NCBI RefSeq assembly: GCF_009866655.1
Contig: NZ_CP047420.1
Coordinates: 682,001-746,000 of the forward strand
DNA from: Rathayibacter sp. VKM Ac-2804
Lineage (GTDB): Bacteria; Actinomycetota; Actinomycetes; Actinomycetales; Microbacteriaceae
Reading direction: 5' to 3'
Length of the DNA stretch: 64,000 nt
The notes below the pieces were generated by a model. It had not been told where the DNA came from. It ran no database searches and saw only the letters and a list, made by a program, of their open reading frames with translations. Below, piece after piece: positions 24,670 through 32,370 of the stretch. Numbering within the stretch: position 1 is the stretch's first letter; the number at the start of each line of letters is the position of its first letter. The position numbers and the translations under genes were made by a program.

Positions 24670-25557
24670 ATGCGCATCTTCGACCCGCACATCCACATGA
24701 CCTCCCGCACCACCGACGACTACCAGGCGATGCACGACGCCGGGGTCCGCGCCGTGGTCGAGCCGTCGTTCTGGCTCGGCCAGCCGCGCACTAGCGTCGG
24801 CTCCTTCACCGACTACTTCGACGCCCTGATCGGCTGGGAGCGCTTCCGCGCCGCGCAGTACGGGATCCGGCACCACTGCACGATCGGGCTGAACCCCAAG
24901 GAGGCGAACGACCCGCGCTGCCGCGAGGTGCTGCCCGAGCTCGACCGCTACCTCGCCAAGGACGGCGTCGTCGCGGTCGGCGAGACCGGCTACGACTCGC
25001 TCACGGCGGAGGAGGACGCGGTGTTCCGCCACCAGCTGGAGCTCGCGAAGGATCACGGCCTGCCCGTGCTCGTGCACACCCCGCACCGCGACAAGGCGGC
25101 GGGCACGCAGCAGACGCTCGACGTCGTCGCCGAGTCCGGGATCGACGCCGGCCTCGTCGTCGTCGACCATCTCAACGAGACCACCGTCGACCTCGTCCTC
25201 GGCTCCGGCTGCTGGCTGGGCTTCTCCATCTACCCGGACACCAAGATGGACGAGACCCGCCTGGTGACGCTCGTCGAGCGGATCGGCCTGGACCGCGTGC
25301 TGGTCAACTCCGCCGCCGACTGGGGCCGCTCGGATCCGCTGACCACCGCGAAGACCGGGCACCTGCTGCTCGTCGCCGGCTTCAGCGCCGACGAGGTCGA
25401 CCGGCTGCTCTGGCAGAACCCGATCGACTTCTACGGGCAGAGCGGACGGCTGAACCTCGACCCCATCCCGGGCTTCGACGCGGTCGACGCGATGGGCCGC
25501 AGCTTCGAGGGCAACTCGATCCTCCGGGGCGCGCCGCGCGTGGCGGAGGTCGTCTGA
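24670..25557 (+). CDS. eboB: EboB, TatD-family metal-dependent hydrolase
   Basis: 295-residue TIM-barrel amidohydrolase of the TatD type: metal-binding HxH in FDPHIHM (residues 7 and 9), VGETGYDS with the bridging Glu, LVHTPHRDK and DHLN, and a late Asp in NSAADWG. The family hydrolyses phosphoester or amide bonds; in ebo clusters the substrate is unknown. GAGAAAGG precedes the ATG at 24670, 72 bp after the EboA stop. It shares one base with the start of eboE (TGATG). Confidence 0.9.
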   Translation: MRIFDPHIHMTSRTTDDYQAMHDAGVRAVVEPSFWLGQPRTSVGSFTDYFDALIGWERFRAAQYGIRHHCTIGLNPKEANDPRCREVLPELDRYLAKDGVVAVGETGYDSLTAEEDAVFRHQLELAKDHGLPVLVHTPHRDKAAGTQQTLDVVAESGIDAGLVVVDHLNETTVDLVLGSGCWLGFSIYPDTKMDETRLVTLVERIGLDRVLVNSAADWGRSDPLTTAKTGHLLLVAGFSADEVDRLLWQNPIDFYGQSGRLNLDPIPGFDAVDAMGRSFEGNSILRGAPRVAEVV

Positions 25558-26759
25558 TGCACCTCTCCTACTGCACCAACGTCCACCCGGCCGAGGACCT
25601 CGAGGGCGTCGTCCGCCAGCTCGACGTCTACGCCGGGCCGGCCCGCGCCGCCGCGGGGCTCGAGACCGTGGGAGTGGGGCTGTGGATCCCGCGCGATCTC
25701 GCCGCCCGGCTCGTCGCCAGCCGCGAGGACCGCGCCGTGCTGCGTGCCGCGCTCGAGCGCAACGGCCTCGAGGTGCGGACGCTGAACGCGTTCCCCTACG
25801 CCGCGTTCCACGCCGAGGTGGTCAAGCTCGACGTCTACCGGCCCGACTGGACGACGCCCGAGCGCCTCGCCTACACGATCGACTGCGCGCGGATCCTCGC
25901 CGATCTGCTGCCCCCGGGCGCCGACGGCAGCATCTCCACGCTGCCGCTGGGCTGGCGCGAGGGCTGGGGCGCGGAGCAGGACGCGGCCGCGGTCCGGCAG
26001 CTCGCGCTGCTGGTCGCCGAGCTGCGCGAGCTGCGCCGCTCGACCGGCCACGCGATCCGCCTGGCGATCGAGCCCGAGCCCGGCTGCATCCTCGACACGG
26101 TCGACGACGTCGTGGACTGGCTGCACCCGCGCATCGGTCTCGTCGATCCGGCCTACGTCGGCGTCTGCCTCGACACCTGCCACCTCGCGGTGTCGTTCGC
26201 CGACCCCGCCGCGGCGGTCCGGCGGATCCGCGACGCGGGACTGCGCGTGGTCAAGGTCCAGGCCTCGGCCGCGCTGCACGTCGCGGACCCGGCGGACCCG
26301 GCCGCCCGCGCCGCCGTCGGGGCCTTCGTGGAGAAGCGCTACCTGCACCAGACCCGCGAGAACGGCGCGGGCGGGGTGCTCCGCGTCGACGACCTGCCCG
26401 AGGCGCTCGACACGCTGCCCGGCGCGGGGCCCTGGCGCGTGCACTTCCACGTGCCGCTGCACCACCGGCCGGCCGCGCCGCTGTCGGCGACCACCGCGGT
26501 GCTGGCCGAGGCGGTCTCCGCGGTCGACGCCGCCTGGCCGTACGACGAGATCCACCTCGACGTCGAGACCTACACCTGGGCGGTGCTCGCGGACGCACCG
26601 AGCGACCTGTCGGTCGGCATCGGCGCGGAGCTGGCCTGGGCGGCGGAGCACCTGCTGACGCCCGTCGCGCGCGCCGCGGTGCTGGAGGCGGGCGCCGCTC
26701 CTGTCGCGGTCGCCGCTGTCCCGGTCGCTGCCCTCCTCGCCGAGGAGGTCGCGCTGTGA
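25557..26759 (+). CDS. eboE: EboE, TIM-barrel metabolite-traffic protein
   Basis: 400 residues with the family's characteristic opening LSYCTNVHPAEDLEGVV, then VGVGLWIPRDLAARL, RTLNAFPYAAFHAEVVKLDVY, PDWTTPERLAYTIDCARILADLLPPGADGSIST (shown in parts), GWREGW, IEPEPGCILDTV, CLDTCHLAVSF. It is a xylose-isomerase-like fold; the reaction is unknown. EboE belongs to the small set of genes that define ebo clusters in cyanobacteria, proteobacteria and some algal plastids. It overlaps eboB by 1 bp and eboF by 4 bp. Confidence 0.92.
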   Translation: MHLSYCTNVHPAEDLEGVVRQLDVYAGPARAAAGLETVGVGLWIPRDLAARLVASREDRAVLRAALERNGLEVRTLNAFPYAAFHAEVVKLDVYRPDWTTPERLAYTIDCARILADLLPPGADGSISTLPLGWREGWGAEQDAAAVRQLALLVAELRELRRSTGHAIRLAIEPEPGCILDTVDDVVDWLHPRIGLVDPAYVGVCLDTCHLAVSFADPAAAVRRIRDAGLRVVKVQASAALHVADPADPAARAAVGAFVEKRYLHQTRENGAGGVLRVDDLPEALDTLPGAGPWRVHFHVPLHHRPAAPLSATTAVLAEAVSAVDAAWPYDEIHLDVETYTWAVLADAPSDLSVGIGAELAWAAEHLLTPVARAAVLEAGAAPVAVAAVPVAALLAEEVAL

Positions 26760-28180
26760 CGCCGGTGCTGCTGCTCGACGTGGTCGGCCTGACCGCGACG
26801 GCGCTCGCCGACATGCCGCGACTGTCCCGGCTCGCCCGGGCCGGCGGGCAGCTGCCGCTCGACACGATCCTCCCGGCCGTCACCTGCAGCGTGCAGTCCT
26901 CGATGCTCACCGGCACGCTGCCGGCGCAGCACGGGATCGTCGGCAACGGCTGGTACTTCCGCGACCTCGGCGAGGTGCACCTCTGGCGCCAGCACAACCG
27001 CCTGGTGACGGGGGAGAAGGTCTGGGAGACGGCCCGCCGGCTGTCCGACGGCGACCCGTACCGCGCCGCCAACATCGGCTGGTGGTACGCGATGGGGGCG
27101 ACGACCGACGTCACCGTGACGCCGCGGCCGATCTACCACGCCGACGGCCGCAAGTCGCCGGACGCCTACGTCCGCCCGCCGGCGCTGCACGACGAGCTGG
27201 TCGGGAAGCTGGGCGCCTTCCCGCTGTTCCAGTACTGGGGGCCGACCGCGTCGCTGCGCTCCACGCAGTGGATGGTGGACGCGACCCGGCACGTGCTCGC
27301 CGGCGACGGCTCCGGCCCGCCGCAGCTCACCACGGCCTACCTGCCGCACCTCGACTACGACCTGCAGCGCTTCGGGCCGGACTCGCCCGAGGCGCGGCGG
27401 GCGGCGTCCGAGCTCGACGTGGTGCTCGCGCCGCTGCTCGACGACGCGGAGGCGCTCGGCGCGTCGGTCGTGGTCGTGGCGGAGTACGGGATCGCGGCGG
27501 CGGACACCCCCGTCGACGTCAACCGGGCGCTGCGGCGCGCGGGCCTGCTCGAGGTGTACGTGCAGGACGGCCGCGAGCAGCTGGACCCGTGGACCTCGCG
27601 CGCCTTCGCGGTCGCGGACCACCAGATCGCGCACGTCTACGTGCCGGACGCCGCGGACCTGCCGCGGGTGCGCGCGCTGCTCGAGGCGCTGGCCGGGGTG
27701 GACGAGGTGCTGGACCGGGAGGCGCAGGCCCGGTACGGCCTCGACCACGAGCGCTCGGGCGAGCTGGTGCTGGTGGCGCGGCCAGGGGCGTGGTTCACCT
27801 ACTACTACTGGCTCGACGACGATCGCGCGCCGGACTTCGCGCGCGGCGTCGACATCCACCGCAAGCCCGGCTACGACCCGGCGGAGCTGTTCTTCGACCC
27901 CGCCGACAGGCTGGTGAAGGCGAAGGCAGCCGGCAATCTCGCGAAGAAGGCCCTGGGCCTGCGCTACGCGATGAACCTCGTGCCGCTGGACGCGTCGCTG
28001 GTGCGCGGCACGCACGGGCGGTTGCCGGTGTCGGCGGCGGACACGCCGCTCGTGCTGACCTCGGACGCCGACCTGCTGCCGTCCGGCGCCGCGTCGCTGC
28101 CGGTGACGGCGGTGCGCGACCTGGTGCTGGCGGCGCACGGCCCGGCGCTGGCGCGCGCGGCAGCGACGGCCCGGGCCTGA
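26756..28180 (+). CDS. eboF: EboF, alkaline-phosphatase/nucleotide-pyrophosphatase family protein
   Basis: 474 residues of the type I phosphodiesterase/alkaline phosphatase superfamily: metal-binding LLLDVVG at the N-terminus, LPAVTCSVQSSMLTG (region of the nucleophile), HGIVGNGWYFRD, YLPHLDYDLQRFGP with the second metal cluster and HIHRKPGYDP-like VDIHRKPGYDP near the end. No signal peptide is visible, so a cytoplasmic location is likely. The GTG start at 26756 overlaps the eboE stop (GTGA). Last gene of the cluster, followed by an inverted-repeat block at 28205-28289. Confidence 0.9.
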   Translation: MTPVLLLDVVGLTATALADMPRLSRLARAGGQLPLDTILPAVTCSVQSSMLTGTLPAQHGIVGNGWYFRDLGEVHLWRQHNRLVTGEKVWETARRLSDGDPYRAANIGWWYAMGATTDVTVTPRPIYHADGRKSPDAYVRPPALHDELVGKLGAFPLFQYWGPTASLRSTQWMVDATRHVLAGDGSGPPQLTTAYLPHLDYDLQRFGPDSPEARRAASELDVVLAPLLDDAEALGASVVVVAEYGIAAADTPVDVNRALRRAGLLEVYVQDGREQLDPWTSRAFAVADHQIAHVYVPDAADLPRVRALLEALAGVDEVLDREAQARYGLDHERSGELVLVARPGAWFTYYYWLDDDRAPDFARGVDIHRKPGYDPAELFFDPADRLVKAKAAGNLAKKALGLRYAMNLVPLDASLVRGTHGRLPVSAADTPLVLTSDADLLPSGAASLPVTAVRDLVLAAHGPALARAAATARA

Positions 28181-28204
28181 GCGGGGCCGAGCTCGGGGCG
28201 GCTC

Positions 28205-28289
28205 CGAGTGGACGCGAAACGGGCTCAGCCGCGCCGGCAGCACCCGTCCCGCGTCCACTCGCGCGGCTCGCGCGACGCGAGTGGACGCG
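28205..28289. repeat. Inverted/direct repeat block built on CGAGTGGACGCG
   Basis: CGAGTGGACGCG at 28205-28216, its complement CGCGTCCACTCG at 28250-28261, and a second direct copy at 28278-28289. The first two form a 12-bp stem with a further CGGG/CCCG pairing inside. It lies 25 bp after eboF and could be the cluster's terminator. On the other side it coincides with the point where the toxin gene's recognisable coding ends. Confidence 0.7.
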
Positions 28290-28749
28290 CGGTGGGATCT
28301 GCGGAAGCGACAGGCCCGCGCCGACGCGGGCCCCGTGCTCGGCGATCGCGGCCGTGGCCTCCTCGACGCTCAGCCGCACCGCCGCCGACGGCTCGAGGCC
28401 GACGGTGCGCACGAGCTGCGTCATCAGCGAGAGCGGGAGGCCGCCGGACGGGTGAGCCGCGGGGCCACCCCGATCCGGCAGGACGCCGTGCTGCACGCAG
28501 GCCCAGAAGACGGGCGACTCGACCCAGAGCTGACTGCGCAGGATCTCGGCCCAGATGCTACGCGCCGTAGGTGGTGCGGTTCACCGGCTTCGAGATCCGG
28601 GTCCGGAGGATGCGCCCGTCGTGCAACGGCAGCTCGAAGGTCTTGTGGTGGCGGACGGGCTTTCCGGGCGCGCCGCGCACGAGCGTCCACTCCTCGGTGA
28701 GGCAGAAGTCGTCGTGATGCTCGCGCGTCGGCGCGGGATGCCTGCTCAC
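28290..28749 (-). pseudogene. Toxin gene of a type II toxin-antitoxin pair ('cytotoxic translational repressor' type), frameshifted
   Basis: From GTG 28749: SRHPAPTREHHDDFCLTEEW, LVRGAPGKPVRHHKTFELPL, DGRILRTRISKPVNRTTYG, then a stop at 28558-28560. The family continues in the +1 frame: SIWAEILRSQLWVESPVFWACV, HGVLPDRG, LPLSLMTQLVRTVGLE. This is the known arrangement 'DRT.YGPS.W..IL..QL.V....FWACV....PDRG' of the ~140-residue proteins annotated as cytotoxic translational repressors in actinobacteria. The C-terminus has no stop of its own and runs into the CGAGTGGACGCG repeat, so the 3' end looks replaced. Starts 5 bp after the antitoxin stop. Confidence 0.68.
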
Positions 28750-28754
28750 GGTGC

Positions 28755-29179
28755 CTACTCGTCCGTGCCGAGGAGCCACGCGGTCAGCTGCGCGTCGTCC
28801 GACAGCTCCACGAGCTGGACGAGCCCCAGTTCTCCGCGTGGTTCGGCGCGGTCAGCAGGTGATCCTGCCAGTCCTCCGCGTACTCGCGGAGCGCGAGCAC
28901 CATGTCGGCGACGAGTGCCTCGTAGTCCTCGTCCTCCACGGCGATCGCCGGGTCGGCCATGATCATCGCGAAGACGCCGTCCTCCTCGAGCACGCGGACC
29001 TCGGCGGCGACCGTCCGGGCGAGCAACCTGCGGTAGCGCGTCGCGTCGACGACGGCCACCGAGTCGCCGTCGCGGCGCACGGTGACGCTGCTGCCGCGGA
29101 CCGCCCCGTCGATGACGCGCTTGAAGCTGGTACGCGCGCTGCTGGTGGTGTCGTAGTGCTGAGCGCCGAGGGGAGTCAT
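28755..29179 (-). pseudogene. Phd/YefM-like antitoxin of the type II pair, frameshifted near its end
   Basis: From ATG 29179: FKRVIDGAVRGSSVTVRRDG, DSVAVVDATRYRRLLART is a prevent-host-death DNA-binding domain, followed by an acidic C-terminal neutralising region (DEDYEALVADMVLALREYAEDWQ...NHAENWG). At a GGGG run (28824-28827) the expected sequence continues in the -1 frame as LVQLVELSDDAQLTAWLLGTDE and stops at 28755-28757, exactly 5 bp before the toxin start. The uncorrected frame stops at 28784. One lost G explains it. An inverted repeat upstream may be the autoregulatory site. Confidence 0.68.
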
Positions 29180-29203
29180 CGTCCGATCATCGACCGGGCC
29201 ATC

Positions 29204-29230
29204 GAGTACGTCGAGTACGCGAGGTACTCG
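29204..29230. promoter_or_regulatory. Inverted repeat upstream of the antitoxin gene (possible autoregulatory operator)
   Basis: CGAGTAC (29212-29218) and GTACTCG (29224-29230) form a perfect 7-bp inverted repeat with a 5-bp spacer; a third half-site GAGTAC is at 29204-29209. It lies 25-50 bp upstream of the antitoxin ATG, the usual position for repression by a toxin-antitoxin complex. The remaining DNA to 29356 holds no gene that I can support. Confidence 0.45.
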
Positions 29231-29356
29231 GCGCGGTGTGTCGCGGAGAAGACGCGCGCTGCGCGGTGGGGTGCTCGAGGACATCCGTCGATCTCCGCGG
29301 GCCGGGTCTCCCGCCTCAAGAAGACGGCGCTCCGAGGCGGCTTCGGCGTACCGCGG

Positions 29357-30421
29357 TCAGTCTGCTGGGCCGGGATCGGCGCCGTCGAGGTCCGCGAGGT
29401 CGAGGACGAAGCGGTAGCGGACGTCGTTCGCGGCGAGGCGGTCGAGCGCCGTCTGCACCTGCGCGGAGGGCAGCACCTCGACGTCCGCGGTGATGCCGTG
29501 CTCGCCGCAGAAGGCGAGGAGCTCGCGGGTGCTGCGGGTGCCGCCGCTGCCGCCGGAGGTCAGGCTCTTGCGGCCGATCAGCAGGTCGGTCACGTCGACG
29601 GTGACCGGCGCGAGCATCCCGAGGACGCTCAGCGCGCCGTCGAGGGCGAGGACGTCCAGGTACGGCGCGAGGTCGTGCGGGGCCGAGACCGTGTCGAGGA
29701 CGAGGTCGAGGAGCCCGCGCTGCGCGGCCATCGCCTCCTCGTCGCGGGAGACGACGACCCGGGTGGCACCGAGTGCGAGGGCGTCGGCGGTCTTCGACGC
29801 GGAGGTCGTGAAGACCGTCACCTCGGCGCCGAGCGCCCGGGCGAGCTTCACCGCGAGGTGACCGAGTCCGCCCAGTCCGACGACGCCGACCCGCGAGCCG
29901 GGGCCGACGGAGTGCGCGCGCAGTGGCTCCCAGACGGTGACGCCCGCGCAGAGCAGGGGAGCGACGGCCGCCGGGTCGAGGCCGGCCGGCAGCGGGTGGG
30001 CGAAGCGGTCGCGGACGACGTACTCGCGCGAGAACGCGCCGTGCGTGGTGCTGCCGTCCTGCCGGTCCGTGCCGCCGTAGCTCAGGGTCGGGAACTCGCG
30101 GCAGAAGTTCTCCTGCTCGGCCGCGCACATGTCGCAGGTGCCGCAGGAGTCGACGATGTTCCCGACCGCGACGGGGTCGCCGACCGAGAAGGCCGTGACG
30201 GTGGAGCCGACGGCGAGCACCGTGCCGACGAACTCGTGACCCGGGACGAGCGGTCCGGCGGAGTCGGCGGAGTGGGCCCTGAGGGCGTGCAGATCGCTGT
30301 GGCAGACGCCGCAGTAGTCGACGCGGACCGAGACGTCGTCGGGGCGGAGGGCGCGTCGCTCGATGACGGCCGGGGCGAGGCCGCCCTCGGCGGTGGCCGC
30401 GTAGGCGGGGGTGCTGGTCAT
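29357..30421 (-). CDS. Zinc-dependent NAD(P) alcohol dehydrogenase, cinnamyl-alcohol/YahK-like
   Basis: 354-residue medium-chain dehydrogenase. Catalytic zinc ligands CGVCHSDLH and VPGHEFVG, structural zinc cysteines CGTCDMCAAEQENFC, and the Rossmann motif VGLGGLGHLAVKLARALGAEVTVF. The order and the Ser/Thr after the glycines favour NADP-dependent aldehyde reduction (YahK/AdhC/CAD group). It is divergent from a TetR regulator with paired operator-like repeats between them, which suggests repression by that protein and induction by an aldehyde or similar toxicant. Confidence 0.92.
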   Translation of the reverse strand: MTSTPAYAATAEGGLAPAVIERRALRPDDVSVRVDYCGVCHSDLHALRAHSADSAGPLVPGHEFVGTVLAVGSTVTAFSVGDPVAVGNIVDSCGTCDMCAAEQENFCREFPTLSYGGTDRQDGSTTHGAFSREYVVRDRFAHPLPAGLDPAAVAPLLCAGVTVWEPLRAHSVGPGSRVGVVGLGGLGHLAVKLARALGAEVTVFTTSASKTADALALGATRVVVSRDEEAMAAQRGLLDLVLDTVSAPHDLAPYLDVLALDGALSVLGMLAPVTVDVTDLLIGRKSLTSGGSGGTRSTRELLAFCGEHGITADVEVLPSAQVQTALDRLAANDVRYRFVLDLADLDGADPGPAD

Positions 30422-30440
30422 CGACTGCTCTTCTCTACTA

Positions 30441-30502
30441 ACCGGTTTGTTTATTCGACGCTAGCATTCGCCGGCGGCGGAGAACAGACCGGTCGGTAGT
30501 CT
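30441..30502. promoter_or_regulatory. TetR-type operator and leaderless promoter between the alcohol dehydrogenase and tetR genes
   Basis: ACCGGTTTGTT (30441-30451) and AACAGACCGGT (30483-30493) are inverted copies with one mismatch, 31 bp apart. The second overlaps the -35/-10 region of the regulator, whose -10 TAGTCT (30497-30502) is 6 bp before its ATG, so the regulator mRNA should be leaderless and self-repressed. Confidence 0.55.
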
Positions 30503-30508
30503 CGAGGC

Positions 30509-31105
30509 ATGGGAGCGACACCGGCCACCGGCAAGGGCGAGGCGACGCGCGCGCGGATCATGACGGCGGCGACCGCCGAGTTCGCCCGCTACGGCATCGC
30601 CGGTGCGCGGGTGGACCGCATCGCGGCCGAGGCCCGCAGCAACAAGGCGCAGCTGTACTCCTACTTCACCAGCAAGGAGCTGCTCTTCGACGCGGTCTTC
30701 GAGGCGTCGCTCGACCGGATCGTCGACGTCGTGCCGATCGACCCGACCGATCTCGGCGACTGGGCCGTCCGCCTCTACGACGAGTACCTGCGCCGCCCCG
30801 ACCTCATCCGGCTCGCCACCTGGGCGCGCCTCGAGCGCCGCCCGGCCGGCCACCTCGTCGCCGACGACGAGGCGCGCGTGCGCGAGGAGGGCAAGCTCGA
30901 GGCGATCCGGGCCGCTCAGGCCGACGGCACGGTGGGCGTCGCGGCCGACCCGTTCGATGTGATGGCGCTGGTCATCGCGATGTCGATGGCCTGGTCGCCG
31001 GTGAGCAACGTCTACGCCGCCTCGGCGGAGGAGGCCGCGTCGGAGCACGAGCGCCGGCGCGCGCTGCTCCGTGAGGCGGTCGGGCGCGCGTTCCCGCCCG
31101 CCTGA
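30509..31105 (+). CDS. TetR/AcrR family transcriptional regulator
   Basis: 198 residues. The N-terminal helix-turn-helix is clear: TRARIMTAATAEFARYGIAGARVDRIAAEA...NKAQLYSYFTSKELLFDAVFE. The C-terminal ligand domain resembles TetR_C subfamilies with 'YLRRPDLIRLATWARLERR'. It probably represses itself and the divergent alcohol dehydrogenase through the inverted repeats at 30441-30493. Its stop is only 15 bp from the end of the convergent TspO-like gene. Confidence 0.92.
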   Translation: MGATPATGKGEATRARIMTAATAEFARYGIAGARVDRIAAEARSNKAQLYSYFTSKELLFDAVFEASLDRIVDVVPIDPTDLGDWAVRLYDEYLRRPDLIRLATWARLERRPAGHLVADDEARVREEGKLEAIRAAQADGTVGVAADPFDVMALVIAMSMAWSPVSNVYAASAEEAASEHERRRALLREAVGRAFPPA

Positions 31106-31120
31106 GCGGCGCGGGCGGCG

Positions 31121-31948
31121 TCAGACGGTGGCGACGCGCGCGGTGCCGGTGCGACGGGCGGCGGTGAGGCGGAGCAGGAGCGTCGCCACGAGAACGACGG
31201 CCGCGGCGATCAGCGCGGCGGTCCCGGCGGGGACGGAGACGAGCTCGCCCGAGAAGCGCCCGACCGCGACCCAGACGAGCCCCCAGCAGAGCGACAGCAT
31301 CGGAGCGATCCGGCCGCGGCCGGTGACGGCGATCAGCACGCCGATCAGTGCGGCGACGAGCAGGACGACGACCGCCCAGGGTGCGGCGCCGGGTCCGTCG
31401 GCGCTGCCGATGCCGGCACCGACGAGGCCGGCCGTGACGTTGGCGACGGTCGCGACGCAGACCCAGCCGAGGTAGAGGCCGAAGGTGCCGTCGGTGAGGA
31501 CCGCGTCGACGCCGCCGCCGGTGCGGGTGCTGCGCAGGAGCACGAAGATCCGCGCGAGCACGGCGAGGAGCAGCGCGATCACCACGACGCTGAGCGCGAG
31601 CAGTCCGGCCTGCACGACCAGGATCCACGCCGCGTTCAGCAGCAGGCTCGCGGCGGCCCAGTAGCCGAGCCGGCGGTGGCGGGTGCGGGTGGTCTGCGAC
31701 GGCAGGAACTGCCAGATCGCGTAGCCGAGGAGGCCGGCGTAGATGACGCTCCAGATCGCGAAGGCGGGACCGTCGGGGGCGACCGGCGTCGAGGAGGCGG
31801 ACAGCGCACCGCCGGCGGCGTCCTGGATCTGCGTGCCGCCCGCGGCTCCCGAGCCGAGGAAGGAGCCGACGATCGCGAGCACGGCGCTGACGGCGACGGT
31901 CGACTGCCGGATCCGGTCCGCGCGGGTGGGGGATGTCGTGGCGGTCAT
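31121..31948 (-). CDS. Tryptophan-rich sensory protein (TspO/MBR-like) membrane protein
   Basis: 275 residues with seven to eight hydrophobic helices. The family signature PDGPAFAIWSVIYAGLLGYAIWQFL is near the N-terminus, followed by NAAWILVVQ and FGLYLGWVCVATVAN. Longer than classical five-helix TspO (about 160 residues) but typical of the extended bacterial branch annotated as tryptophan-rich sensory protein. GAGGAG lies 6 nt before the ATG. A palindrome at 31961-31980 overlaps its promoter, so a TetR or MarR regulator not adjacent here may control it. Confidence 0.82.
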   Translation of the reverse strand: MTATTSPTRADRIRQSTVAVSAVLAIVGSFLGSGAAGGTQIQDAAGGALSASSTPVAPDGPAFAIWSVIYAGLLGYAIWQFLPSQTTRTRHRRLGYWAAASLLLNAAWILVVQAGLLALSVVVIALLLAVLARIFVLLRSTRTGGGVDAVLTDGTFGLYLGWVCVATVANVTAGLVGAGIGSADGPGAAPWAVVVLLVAALIGVLIAVTGRGRIAPMLSLCWGLVWVAVGRFSGELVSVPAGTAALIAAAVVLVATLLLRLTAARRTGTARVATV

Positions 31949-31960
31949 GTCGCTCCTCGA

Positions 31961-31980
31961 TTAGTCAGCTGGCTGAGTAA
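31961..31980. promoter_or_regulatory. Operator-like palindrome TTAGTCAGC/GCTGAGTAA
   Basis: Two 9-bp arms (one mismatch) with a 2-bp centre, 12 bp upstream of the TspO-like start codon and overlapping its likely promoter. The shape and sequence resemble TetR-family operators of the TTAGTCAGCTGACTAA type. Confidence 0.5.
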
Positions 31981-32274
31981 TGAGCGTAGCGTGCCGGGCG
32001 GTACCGGCGTACGCGGCTTCCGGGCGCCGACCGGGCCGCTCGAGCAGCGCGCGCAGCGACTCCATCGAGCGGAGGGGGCGCCTTCAGCGCCGGCGCAGGG
32101 CGGGGAAGAGGCAGACGTCTTCGGGTGGGCGGGTCTCGACACGCCCCGTCGGGGCTGTTCGACCAGCAGGGTCTGCGGGTGTCCCTTCGAAGAGGATCCA
32201 GGTTCTGCCGGGGCAGGGTCTCGATACGCGCTGCGCGCTACTCGACCAGCATGGAGGGGCGCACGCCGAGAAGC

Positions 32275-32328
32275 GCTGCGTGCGCTGCGTGCGCTGCGTG
32301 CGCTGCGTGCGCTGCTGGCGCTGCATGC
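32275..32328. repeat. 9-bp tandem repeat GCTGCGTGC
   Basis: Four perfect and two degenerate tandem units inside module copy A, directly before a hairpin unit. Non-coding; no corresponding array in copy B. Confidence 0.85.
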
Positions 32329-32331
32329 TGA

Positions 32332-32360
32332 TCGAGTAGCCCGCGGAGCGGGCGTATCGA
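32332..32360. repeat. Hairpin repeat, TCGAGTAGCCCGC / GCGGGCGTATCGA type
   Basis: Imperfect inverted repeat of about 29 bp just downstream of the HNH gene. The same unit, or its complement, occurs at 33912, 51473, 53183 and, more degenerate, at 32119, 32220, 33790, 33993, 49302, 51567, 53063, 53266 and 55752. Confidence 0.85.
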
Positions 32361-32370
32361 GATCCACCGG

